Positions 35,505 through 46,740 of a stretch of 64,000 bases of DNA are shown here, piece after piece. This DNA comes from Rosellinia necatrix. Taxonomy: Eukaryota > Ascomycota > Sordariomycetes > Xylariales > Xylariaceae. Both the position numbers and the translations under genes were made by a program. The notes below the pieces were generated by a model that saw only the letters and a program-made list of their open reading frames with translations, was not told where the DNA came from and ran no database searches. Position 1 is the first letter of the stretch. Every line of letters begins with the position of its first letter. The DNA is taken from NCBI GenBank assembly GCA_021209875.1, contig JAGYVD010000007.1, forward strand, positions 1,116,001 to 1,180,000, written 5' to 3'.

Positions 35505-35735
35505 AGGTGTCATACGGAGAATGTCCAGAGTGAGGTCTAGTCACTGGAGGGTAGCATCTGGGTCGCAAGTACACAGCTTAGTATAGGGGTAAGGCTCAAT
35601 ATCATTGATCCCTGGGCCTACCATCTAAAGCGTGAGACCTTCAGTCTTATATACATAAGTATGCCTCCAGAGCTATACTGTAGGGTAGCCAGTACCTCGC
35701 CATGTGCTTTATCTAGTTGACACCAATTATCTGTC
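35505..35735 (-). mobile_element. Dispersed repeat family A, inverted copy
   Basis: In reverse complement it carries the same words in the same order as 12090-12205. GACCAG, TGTCAT, CCAGAGTGAGGTCTAGTCAC and GGTAGCA lie at 35505-35560, then TACCTCGCCATGTGCTTTATC at about 35694-35714. The two halves are further apart here by about 100 bases, indicating an insertion in this copy or a deletion in the other. Confidence 0.65.
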
Positions 35736-36208
35736 CCTCAACCAATTAACTCTCCGAGGCACCCCGATCTTATAGAGCACAAGTCATCGGGGTTCAAAAT
35801 AGCCGCATGAGGAGATTCGGGTTCCGGGTGGGAGCCGCTGTGGTAGGCAATGATTTGCCCCCCTCTTTCTTTGTCATTAGCTAGACTTCCTACTTGGTGT
35901 TTTTGTAGTCGAACTCGTCTGTTACCTGTCATAGATTGGATAGCCGTTCTTAGACCAGGCGGGCCGCCTACCTTGAACCTAATCGCCGCCTTATGCGCAT
36001 CATGCACGTCGACCACTGACTGATTGACTAATCCCCCGACGAGTAGGGTTAGCCTGGAGAGAAGATTTTGCACCCGTAAGGTACTTAGATCTATGACACG
36101 GATGTGCAGCCTAACTTCTCTACGCTATATTGTAACCAAAATGTTAGTATAAGATTAGTCAAATTACGTGGAGCTTATAAGGAAAAGGTCACTCAGGTTA
36201 GTCCAACC

Positions 36209-36232
36209 ATAGTGACTAGACCTCGCTCTGGA
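36209..36232 (+). mobile_element. Dispersed repeat family A, partial copy
   Basis: It contains GTGACTAGACCTCGCTCTGG, differing by one transition from the word at 12163. The following bases diverge quickly, so only a fragment is recognisable. Confidence 0.45.
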
Positions 36233-37106
36233 GGTTCAGGTCATAATATTATCGCCAGCACTTTTTCCTTCTGCAGGGCGTTATTTTAACGCCTGATCCG
36301 TCTAGAAACGCAACAGGGGCCTCAAAAGCTATAATCTAGTATACATATCGTACAACGATTTGCTACGCGGATATTTAAGGGGGTTCCATTTGGTTGACGC
36401 TTATCTTTTAGAATGAGGCCACAGTCGGTTAAAAAGAAATAAAAACGAAAGAAGACGATATGTGATTGAACTAAAAAGGAAAGACTGACTTCATAGCTAT
36501 CTAAGGATAACCGGATTTGATCTTGTCAGATCGTTACACAATTTGTTCATTGAGAGACACTACAACTATCTAGCTGGTGAAGTGCTTGATCCCTGGGGCC
36601 ATCCTTGCGCGGTCAATGTACTTCCGCTCGCGAGGCGTTGCATATATCTATAAAACTGCATTCAAAAGTTTCTGAGATTCCACCTATACATGTAGAGTTT
36701 CTCTTGACACCCCGTGAGCTCGTTTTCACGCTCACGAAGCCTGTTTTCTAACTCTCTGGTACACTGGGACGTCTCCCTTTCTCCATCCTATTGCCTCTAA
36801 AATTAGCCCTGCGGTACTCTGTTCAAAATTAGCTATCGGTGTTTTCAAGACAAGAGATAGAAGTGACTTACCGTGTTCCAATACCTCACAAAACGGGGAA
36901 ATAATTTTTTCAGGGAGCTAAAAGGAAGACGAAGACTACCTACTGCCTATTGCGCAGCGCGATCTCGAGCCATTCGACGCTGTTAAATCATCGTCTATCG
37001 GCCATCTTCAAAATAAACCCTGCAAAGCATCTCGGGCATGTGTTTCTTACTATACTCCGAACCTTGCTCACGTCTGTGTATCTATTGTCACATTTATTAC
37101 TGCTGG

Positions 37107-37227
37107 GAATTCCTGAAATGACTCATGTTATTGTACAAGGGGGGAAGTTCCTTTTGTCAAGTAGTCGCCAGCTATTCTGGCTTATATACATGGTCTTTGG
37201 TTTCGTGCCCGGTGGAAGCCCGGAGGT
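37107..37227 (+). mobile_element. Dispersed repeat family B, copy 2
   Basis: Counterpart of 34367-34487 in direct orientation about 2.7 kb away. Differences are mainly C/T and G/A exchanges plus small indels. Confidence 0.65.
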
Positions 37228-39469
37228 CTGGCTTGGAATTTCCCTTGGCAAAGTCATGGACTATACGAATATAACATCAAATATGAATTCCGCGATAATC
37301 CTCATTGGGAAGACCGTACATCGGAGATATTGAAGCTGCTAAAGATATGAAGAGAATATTGTCATAGTTATCCCAGGTGAAAATTCCGCGAGGGGATGGA
37401 AGAAGAGAAAGTATGATGTGTGATATGTGTGGGCATACGACCGCGTAGTTACAATATCGGGCTCCCTGACCTGGAAACGGAAGAAGATTGGTAAGTAAAT
37501 GCTGGTTCTGAGTTTCCCTCGTATCTCTCATCCTGCTCTCACCTTCTCCAAGTCCCCCAATACCAAGTTCGTAGGTCGCTATTGCCACAACGATTGAAGG
37601 GAAAGCGCAAAGCGACGCCATCTGTAGAACAACGGATGCGGGTTAAACTTAATTCCATGCAACTGTGTTAACTTAAGCAATTGCAACTGCATCAACTAAG
37701 CCGGTCATATGGAACGGTCGTGGTAGTCTCAGGTACGCTCAGGGGTAGTTTTCAGATTGTATGGCTCATATCGTTAGGAGAAATCGTTATTGTTGTAGGT
37801 TTCGTTGCCATCGCCTAAGACTACCTCATTAATCCCACCGCACCGCATTTATACACCATGTACAGTGGGTTTATTAATATTATCGTAATACCGGCCGTGA
37901 AGCTATATACACGATCAAAGTTTGCTCGTGGTGTAAGGCCAGGGAGTTCGACAACTTTAAAACATTTCGACTAGAATGCCCCGTCGGATAATTTACTCTG
38001 ATCCTTAGTTTATTAAAGATGTCTTGGGAAAGGCAGCTCAAAGTAATACCCGCTATACAATGCAGTCTCGAAAATTAAGCGTTCGCGTATTAATAGACGT
38101 CATCGCCAGCATACTAGCTGATTTGGTGTCGGATTCGAAAGTTCCGCGCTTGTCTACCTCTCGGCAGTGTATGCTACGCACGAAAATAGGTTTTATATGG
38201 TTACAGATGGCACTCGTGATAGGTGTACCAACAGATGTGAGGACTGGGCTGTAAAAATAGGGGGTGCTTCCAATAAAAACATGCTTATTTATTTATTTAT
38301 CATTTATGATTCATCACGTTTTCTCTTTCGTTCTATTTTTATTTTCATTCTTATCTCTTGTCTGATTTTCTTTGATTAACTTACGTTTACTTATTATTTA
38401 GAATTCCATAAAATGCTCTAGCGCGCTACATGTAGTAGTAAGAAAGAACATCCAACCAGGCAGACCAGGCAGACCAGGCAGGGAACGAAGTGGAAGCAAA
38501 GCCTGTCAGTAGAGTCTGCAAATATACTAACGCAATCACAATTATGTGAGTGTACGACATGGTACATATACCTATGGTATTGAAGAGGAGGCGAGGATAG
38601 TTGCTAGGGGGACCGGCCACGCAATCCCCCAGCTCTGCTCCGTCGCACCCCTGCGCTCGGCCCCTTGCCGAGGGAATAAGCTCACCGCCATCTTCATCCA
38701 CTTTCCTCATATCAACCCACCTAAAATCTGCTCGACAGGGAACCTAGGGTGAGGTGGGTGGTTCGTATGTGCTTGAAGGCAGATTCGTTAACTCCCGGCT
38801 CGTAGCACTCGAACATAAGGCAGCTGTCCGGACCCATCACCGCTCGTTTGGTGGCGTTGATGCCTATCTCTTCATGTACGTTACCCTCCTTCTAGATCCC
38901 CCTTCCAGAAGAACCCTTGTCGGTAATCGGTCTCGACTTACTCTAGAAACACGTTTAGCACCACGAGTGATGGGGTTTCACAGCAGCTCCCATCTCAGCT
39001 ACGATGCCAAGCCGTTGCATAGCCGGCTTCGAAATCAATTTTCGCCGTCATCTCTCGTGCCAACCCCTCCAACGTCTCGGTGTTAGAACCTGTACTTGTG
39101 GCTTGCCATGAACGAATAACGAGTCAGAGATCCACTACTGCGGCCGCTCAATTTGAGCGCGGGACTACTCAAAAACGTAGGTGGATAGAGGCGAGGGTAT
39201 TTATAAACTTCATACGCGAAACACCACGGGCTGGAATAAACGGGGGAGGGTACTTGGAGGACTGAGGGTGGATCTTTAAACCGGTGCAGGCACTATGCTA
39301 AGGGTTAGCCTGATGGCAGCTGCATGTCCCGCCCACCCCGCCTTCACATGTAAGATACCCAGCCATTAACCACCAGCTACGCACATAATTATATGTGCAT
39401 ATGACGGCAATGCTGCCTCTTGCATACTAGTGCTACTGCCAGAGACTGCATTTTAGCTCTGGAATTCTT

Positions 39470-39557
39470 ATTTTTTATTTTTTATTTTTATTTTTATTTT
39501 TATTTTTATTTTTATTTTTATTTTTATTTTTATTTTTATTTTTATTTTTATTTTTTT
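39470..39557. repeat. (ATTTTT)n hexanucleotide repeat
   Basis: About 14 units of ATTTTT, followed by A-rich sequence. Confidence 0.9.
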
Positions 39558-40764
39558 AAAAAAAGGAAGAAGAAAAAAATCCTCCGTTGATATTCAATTG
39601 TCAGTTGGTCGCTAAATCGATCAAGAATGATATCCCTTTTAGGTGCTAACTCCGTGATAAAATTACTAAATCGAGCAAAAAGTTTTATCGGCAAGGTAAG
39701 GTTAATATTCGTGAAGTTTTTAGCCTTTGTAGGTAGTCGTACGGCGTAGGTTGTACCATCAGTGTTACTAGAGGCACTTCTGAAAATGTCGATTTATGCT
39801 GTTGCATGAGGTGTTCTAGAGCTGTATCTGGATAGGGTTAGGCACAGTCATTTTAATCCCCGGTTGACTACACGAAACCTTTTAACATGGAAATGTGCCA
39901 ACAGACATCCCTCCCGTTCTGCCCCCGCCACAAACCCCATTGGAGGCCATATCCACAGGTTTGCGTGTTCTTCGTATATGAGCTATCAGTGCTTGTCGCA
40001 TGGTTATTGTCGGTGGGGTAGAGTGGTAGAGATAATACCTGACAACTAAAGAGGTTATAGGAAGGGAACTTGTTGTTAGATCTAGTCCAAAGTTCCATTT
40101 TGCTTCACCGAAAATCAAAACACGAGAATGCTTCGATTTCTATGGTTACAGGCCTCTCTAAACAAAGTGTGGGATATCCATTCGAAGCAACAGGACACAG
40201 CCGTGTGCCGTATCAATGCTGGTCAGATGGGAGAGTGTAAATGAAAAAGGAAGCCGAGGGCGACGAATGCGAACCTCGCAAACTTCCTTCCAAAATGAAA
40301 CCCAGAGTCACAACAAACTAGTAACCGCAAATTGACACTAGTATGACAAGTGCGAGCTTAAAATGACACAATTGGGAGGGTGTGGGGATGAAACGGAAAA
40401 CCCATGGTGATTCTTGCTACAAAACGGTGATGTGGTTAATCTGAGCACATATGTTAAATTGTCACATTTCAAGGCTGGCCACCTGCAACTATGGCACGAG
40501 GTCAATGAATCAGGATGGCTATTACGTGGTTGTAATAATATTAACGGGATCGACGAGAGGGGTGGGTTTCCATAGCCGGAGAAGAAGAATCGGCTGCAGT
40601 ACATAAAGTAGGTTTTTGTATAGATGGCTGACGTTCGGACCACGGTAATGCCAGGAATCTGTCAACACAATCCTGCGGGAATCCATCTTTATAAGGTTAA
40701 TGTCGTATAAAAACTGTCTGAGACCTTAATATGACGTGGGTATGTTTAGTCACGGATTACATAA

Positions 40765-42506
40765 TTATGCTTCCGGCGAAGGGGGAGCGGACACGCGTTT
40801 GAGGCCGTCTTTGGCCTGCGCAATTCCGGGCGCAAAGGCGAGTTTCTGGCTCAGCTCAAGGCCCTCCGTGAATCTGCGCCTCGCTTCGTCCATGTCCCCG
40901 CACATGGCCGCTACATCGGCAAGGTTGCACATGGCAACGGCGCAAGCCTCGTCGCATTCCCCGGTTCTGCCCTCGCCAGTCACTTCCTGCGCGGTGGCCA
41001 ATGCTTTCAGCGCCCACGAACGAGCGCTAGCCAAGAGCGTAGCTCGAGTGGGTGTTTGGCCCGTCGGTTGGTTTGATTTCCCATCACCCGGTGCCTGGGC
41101 ACTCCCCGGGGGCTGAACTGGTTGTTGAGCAAGAGAAACCGCCAGATTATTCACTGTAACAATGATTGATCAGCGTATGAGCGAGATAAATGATTCAGCG
41201 GACACACTTAGCACGGCGGTGTGGCAACTATCCGGTGGCGAAACGGTCACGGCGTGTAGGTATAAAGGTGCCGCAAGATAATGCTGAGACCTGGACTCGT
41301 AGTGATTGCCTAAAGCTATAGGCTGTGTCAGAAACCCCATTCCGGGGCCAGAGTAGAATCCTATAGAAAGCGGTCGGAATTCTGCTGGCTTACCTTCCAA
41401 GGCGGCTCCTGTCTCTTCAGGCTTGAACCAGTCACCTTCTGCCTCCTTTAGGCCTTCTACTTGACGTCGGTGCAGCTCCTTCAGAAGTGTCTCAACCCCC
41501 CAGATTAAATACTCCCCAGCCGCATCGCCCTGGAGAACATGTTCGTCGGCGTACAGCTGGCCGATCTTGACGCTAATCCTTATGGCTTTGCTTAAAACCC
41601 GGTTGCGCTTGGTCCATATGCCCTCCGTTTGAGCCTCGGCCCACTCTTCCGAGACACGTAACTTTATTCTCCCCTCGGGCGTGATTCTTCCAGAGTCTTC
41701 GATAAATCCATCCTGGATACTCTTGTCCACTAACGCAACCCATCCCTTGCAATCTTGGAGCAGGAAGTCTAAGACCTCGATCGCGTTTTGATAGTTCCCA
41801 ATCCCCTCCAACCAATGTGCAGCCTGGATCCTGAGGCCTATGTACTCATCGGAGAAGGGGTCTAGACCAGCTTCCTTGCATTGGTCCAGAGCACGCTTGT
41901 AATATTTGTGCGCCAGGTTCGCATCTGGCCCGATGTTGGTATAATACAGCGCACGGCGCAGGGACTTGGCAATCTCAGGGGGGAAGCGGGTGAATTGCTC
42001 GGACTGGAAATAACTGAAATAGAGATATATGACCCAGACTATGGAAGCTGCGGCTAAAATGAGACTAGAGAATAAGGTGGTCTAGTCAGTATGGCTCTGT
42101 GGTAGGTGGTGCATCTCTTAGTCGGGGGCAAGCAGAGGATTTCGTACATTATGATGGCAACGACAAGCTCCTCGGGGCTCTGGTGGAAGAGTTTACGCAG
42201 ACCCGGGCCGCTGAACGCGTTGATCAAGGGCCGGAAGTCCAAGCCCTGGCGCACCAACGCTCTGAGAAGGTCTTTGGACGATGGTGGGGGTGATTTTTGC
42301 CCAGCCGCACCCTTCTGGGGCGATGACGACTGGTGTCGCCTCTGCAGGAACTGAAGGATAACAAGCACATCCTGTTCCTGGCGCCTCCGTGTCGCTGAGC
42401 GTATAGAACTACACAATTGGGACCCCGCGACTGGTGCTTGGTGTAGACATCGAACTTGGGGCACGTTTTTGACGGCCCATCGTACCGTCGCCCGGCGGAC
42501 GGACAT
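40765..42506 (-). CDS. Mgr3-like mitochondrial TPR protein
   Basis: Three exons, 42506-42148, 42064-41208 and 41153-40765, with introns of 83 and 54 bp, encode 534 residues. The frame is consistent across both junctions. Residues 1-50 are Arg-rich and Asp/Glu-poor, as in a mitochondrial presequence. The first intron falls inside a transmembrane helix (about 115-138; ILILAAASIVWVIYLYF after splicing). After it come helical TPR-like segments: RALYYTNIGPDANLAHKYYKRAL, IQAAHWLEGIGNYQNAIEVLDF, KAIRISVKIGQLYADEH, and a last unit NLADVAAMCGDMDEARRRF. Known family: Mgr3 is an inner-membrane adaptor that helps the i-AAA protease bind substrates. One helix followed by a soluble TPR domain fits that topology. 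A Gln/Pro-rich loop lies in the last exon. Assignment to Mgr3 itself, rather than a relative, is inferred. Confidence 0.85.
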
Positions 42507-43163
42507 GACGTGGGTTAGGTGCGTGGGTTAGGTGCGTGGGCTAGGTACGGGATTTCTCAATCGAGCCGAGTAGGCAGTTGAACGTGGACGGACGTGGGTG
42601 GCTACACGTACGAGGACGACAATTCCATCCGGGGGGTGTGCGCGATGAGAAGATAGAAACTTGATACCAAGGTTCCATAATAAGTCGTGTAAGTAGGTAC
42701 CTACCTAGGTATTCTACAGAACTACCAGAAAACTACCCCTTAGGTAGGTAGGAAGTTAAAATATAGGTACAAGGCGCCTAGAGGTAAGTACCTAGGCAGG
42801 GTAGGCATCTAATCAATGACGCTAGTAAAACCCCAGCTGTCAGCGACTGGTCATGGCCGACATAGTTCTCTTGGCATCTCCGGCCAAGGCACCCCAGCTA
42901 CTTAAGTAGTTAGTGCAATTAGCTCCACCACTTCCCGTGCCATAAGGCAAGGCCGAGTTCCCATGTCCGAGTTGAGATATATGACGGTTAAGTTCTCGGA
43001 ACCGATGGGTTAAGATTAAAACCTGCTGACCGAGGTTGCATAGTAACAAGCAGCTTTAACTTTAATTCAACAACATTCTCAATATACGATATAGCCTCGG
43101 GGCTTCTCCTACACCCCTGGCCCTCTGTTCATCTATTCGCCTCAACCCATCGCCCGTTTCGCC
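42507..43163. promoter_or_regulatory. Divergent promoter region with tandem repeats
   Basis: 657 bases separate the divergent starts of the Mgr3-like and Dap1-like genes. At 42505-42545 there are about three copies of a 14-base unit, GTGCGTGGGTTAGG and variants. ACCTACCTAGGTA-type words cluster at 42695-42790. No TATA box was assigned with confidence. Confidence 0.5.
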
Positions 43164-44076
43164 ATGGCCGGCAAGTTCGAACCCAAGGTGCCTGTGAACC
43201 TTGACCCCCCCAAGGACGATCTGATCACTCTGGACGAGTTGGCTCAGGCGGACGGTGAGTCCCTCCGTGGAATAGAGCGCCACCTGCCGGTATTTCCACT
43301 GGTGAAAGCACACCCCTCGTTATTAGCCTCATCCCAGACAAGCCGGATCGGCGCTAATGAGACTCATACAGGGACTGGGGGGAAGAAAGCTTACGTGGCT
43401 ATCAAGGCGAGTCACCGCTCTTATCATCATTACCATGTCCTCGGCCTACCCGGACAATATGGAAGGGGAAGCCTACGCGTAAAGGCGGCAGGTCCGACTC
43501 CAAAGACCGGAGCGGTTCGCCACGCCGACTGCTCTAACACTTATTATATAGGGCAAAGTATACGACGTCACAGGAAACAAGATGTACCAAGAGGACGGCT
43601 CTTACCACAGTAAGTTACACGCACGTGATTCTCCCGTTATGCTACTACACGCGTGCCCGGATGGGGCACAGCAAACATCCTCCGATATCTCATCGTGTTA
43701 CGCACGCGCGAATATCCTCATCCGGCTCCACCCGGAAGCCCTCCTTCTCACTTTTGACTGTGCGCCATACGCCTCCCCCCCACCTTCCCCCCCTTCCCCG
43801 CCCCTTAAGAGGCCAGCAGCAGCCGGAAGTTGGCCAGAGAGCAGAGGGGAACCGGCCCGTCGGAAACCCGCTAGCTAATGCCCCTTGATCTCAGTATTCG
43901 TGGGCAAGGACGCCTCGCGCGCTCTGGCCAAGACGTCGGTCAAGCCCGAGGACGTCAAGCCCGAGTGGAGAGACCTGGGTGACAAGGAAAAGGGTGTACT
44001 AAATGACTGGATTACCTTCTTCTCGAAACGGTACAACGTCGTCGGGGTTGTTCAGGGTGCCACGAACATGGAATAA
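43164..44076 (+). CDS. Dap1/MAPR-type cytochrome b5-like haem-binding protein
   Basis: Four exons, 43164-43254, 43372-43406, 43552-43609 and 43895-44076, give 121 residues. The core reads ITLDELAQADG, KKAYVAIKGKVYDVTG, MYQEDGSYH and VFVGKDASRALA-like (here IFVGKDASRALA), then a C-terminal helix ending WITFFSKRYNVVGVV. This matches the membrane-associated progesterone receptor (MAPR) fold, in which Tyr residues bind haem. Dap1 supports sterol biosynthesis by assisting P450 enzymes such as Erg11. There is no N-terminal membrane helix, as in yeast Dap1. Intron 2 must start with GC (AAG|GCGAGT), because that is the only donor that keeps the IKGKVYDV frame. Introns 1 and 3 are GT-AG. The 35- and 58-nt exons are short. 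Confidence 0.9.
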
Positions 44077-46524
44077 GGTGATGGAGGCCACACGCACCGC
44101 AGCAAAGGTCCGGTTTTCGATGGTCTTGTTTGGGGAGGGCCATGACTATGAAAATGGCCCCTTCGTCTCTGATACAGATTGGGTAAGAACCGGATAGGAG
44201 AAGACCCATGCCCTCCCCCCTTTTCATCGCACGGTTGAATAAGGTTTCCCCAGCCGTGAAAATAGAAGGGGCAGGCAGACTGTGCAAAGCAAAGCAGAGC
44301 AACGAGGCCCGGTTTTGACTTTTTGATATCGCGTGGTACCAATTAATGTCAAACAAATTCATGTGCCAACATGCAGTGCCTTCTTGTGTTCACCCGGAGC
44401 GGATCTACCCTTGGGGAGGGGGAGGGGGAAGGGGGCGTTGTTAACAAATTTCCGCCACCCACCGTTCTCATACACAGCATGCTTGTCCGACGTGAACAGC
44501 GTAGCGTAATAGGTACCATATATGCATCATCAATCCGCACCTGCCTCTCCACTACCATCACTTAGTTATGTCACTAGTCCTGCATCTCACACAGGTTACA
44601 GGCACGTGCTTTCGCAGAGTTACTTTCCATCCCACGCGACCAAGTAGGTATACAAAGACGTTAGATAAATCCTAGCCAACCTCCCGCTCCTTCCTCCCTC
44701 CCCCCTCAGCCAGAATTCTACCCACCAAGCGCTGGGGAAATCTCGGGATAAAAGCATCCCCCTCCACATCCCCCCTTAAAAGTTTATCTTCTCGCAGGGT
44801 GCCTTCCGGCCTGCGTCGTGGCACCTCACCCAGCGCCCTCGTTACCTGCACGTCATCCCGCAATGTGACGGGCGTGTATCGCCTTCCTGTCCCCTCGGTA
44901 CCCAGACTGTAAGACCTAAACGCCGTTGATGTTCTTTCACGCCGAACAGAGGAAGTAGCAAGGCTTAACGTTGTTTAGCCTGCCTGTAGCACAGGCCTGC
45001 ATCCCACACAGTTAAAAGACCAACTCCCACAACATGCCCTAGGCCAATCCATTCCCAAATGTGATAGGTGCATCGAGCGAACCCAGCCACTCGAAAGCTT
45101 AGCCCCTGTCCTTCGGATTCGCAAGGCGGGAAGCAAGCTAAGCGGGACTGAAGATCGCAGAGCCCTACTGTACGCGTGGGCTGCCTGCATGGGATCTCCC
45201 TGCGGACGGCCCGACGAGCCGCCCGCAGGACCACAGGACCGCAGCGGTACGAATGCCGTCCTCTCCCCCTCTCCCTCCCCTGCCCTCCCGCGTCGTGTGT
45301 TGCCCACCGACCAAACGCGACAGCCCGGAGAATGGAGAAAAAATAAGTAGCGTTAGGGAAAGCTGTATCCAGCGTGTGGCTACCCAGGTAGCTAGCTAGC
45401 TAGATGGATGGATGGGCGGATAACTGCCACTTGGAGCAAACGGGTGCCGAAGCGGGTCGCACTGCATCTGTTCCCGCAGATTTACATACATGGATGAAAC
45501 TACCACCACGTGGGGAATCGCGCCTCTCTGTCGCTAGAGACCGTAAACGAGGAGGCGGCGATCGCTACAGACCGTTATATCGGATCTTGGGTAGCATTCT
45601 TCTAGAATATCGACCGTTCGGCTACGAGCTATGTTCTATACTTAGGGAAACTCTATCATTCAACTTTGGGTTTCACGTATTTTGACATTGGCGCGTCTCG
45701 GGTCTCACCGTCGGAGTATTGCGTACATGAATGGACGTCGTAATCCCATACTGTGGTGCTGCCTTTTCCGCCTAAGGACTTTCGGTACAAGGTCTTGGGC
45801 TCGCTGCTATCGGATTCGCAAGAGCTTACGATGTCATAGAACCCATAACCACGATTTCAAGTTTCATGGGCGGGTTTCCTGGAAGGGCACAACCGCAGGC
45901 TTGTGTTATCTTCGAGACGGGCTTTCGGTGAATTGTTGGTGGGAACTGGTACACGCACGCAACTCCCCTTCGGCTCTTTAATGAGACCTATGCTGCAATA
46001 GCATAAGTCACTCTCCGTCATCGTATTCGTCTCACAGACAACTGTCAGTGCAGCTTTTATGCAACCCCCCTTCCCCTGTCCTCTCCCTCTAAAATGGCTG
46101 TTGGCGCTTAAGGTAATAGTTGACCACACCGTCGATATCAACCCCGGATTAGATAGCGAATGATATAGGCCTTGAAGAAACTCCACGCTAACATATCCTA
46201 CGTAGACATTTTTAGCAAACTACATGTATTAATACGTGACTAATCGGTCGAAGACTTAGTGAAGGCCGATCCCATAGATAGAAAGTTTTATCAGCTAAAT
46301 CTGAGCTCCGGAGCAATCAATTAAGTTCAGCTAGACGTATACCATAATTCCACCTCCCTTCCCTACAGACTAGCCTCTGTAAGCGTGTTTAGACGGAGTT
46401 GCAAAGGGATGACGCGGATGAACGGACGGTTTAGGATGTAAACAAACGCCCGCACATACTTTACTTTCATGCCTATGAGTAATCCGCCTGCTCGAAGGTT
46501 TCAGTGCCTGCGCGGATGTCCGTG
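44077..46524. other. Intergenic, no gene seen
   Basis: Short frames only, no motif recognised. It contains C-rich (44700, 45260) and G-rich (44410-44440) patches and a GCTA repeat at about 45388-45402. Confidence 0.5.
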
Positions 46525-46740
46525 CTAGTTTTGTGGCACCTGCCGAATGGCGCCGTCATGTAGATACAGACCGCGACTTAGGCAGTTGTTACAGAGTTGT
46601 CCCCCTTGGTACCAAGAATTTCGCAGAACTTTGATGCTGGGACAATAGTGTGAGGGGTGATTCCGAGCAGGATGGCAGTATGACTTCAGCCTTAGCTCCG
46701 AGTGCGTGCATTCGAACATAAATTCCTCCCAATCGCACAT
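46525..46740 (-). CDS. Small Cys/His-containing hypothetical protein
   Basis: A 71-residue frame starts MCDWEEFMFECTHSELRLKS and continues with SYCHPARNHP, a Lys-Val-Leu-Arg stretch, and a CNNC pair. The N-terminal pattern (aromatic/acidic start, C-x-H-S, RL, C-x-x-AR) resembles a class of short fungal Cys-containing proteins of unknown role that I recognise only by general appearance. There is no signal peptide. It may be a first exon of a longer gene or a relic, and the surroundings contain no other coding signal. Function unknown. Confidence 0.35.
   Translation of the reverse strand: MCDWEEFMFECTHSELRLKSYCHPARNHPSHYCPSIKVLRNSWYQGGQLCNNCLSRGLYLHDGAIRQVPQN

Larger units (their letters stand above)
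25000..40764. other. Gene desert with decayed repeats
   Basis: About 15.8 kb with no frame above roughly 200 codons, and the longest (29961-30560) is driven by a CTT repeat and C/G-rich runs. Stops are dense in all frames. Several segments recur elsewhere in the window, and LTR-like ends and microsatellites are present, so this is best read as an accumulation of inactivated mobile elements. No transposase, reverse transcriptase or integrase motif could be recognised by eye. Individual repeats are listed separately. Confidence 0.6.

Noticed and set aside
37277..37621. A 114-codon minus-strand frame with a hydrophobic start
   Set aside because: There is no clear signal cleavage site or family motif, and it adjoins decayed repeat copies. 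It cannot be distinguished from chance.
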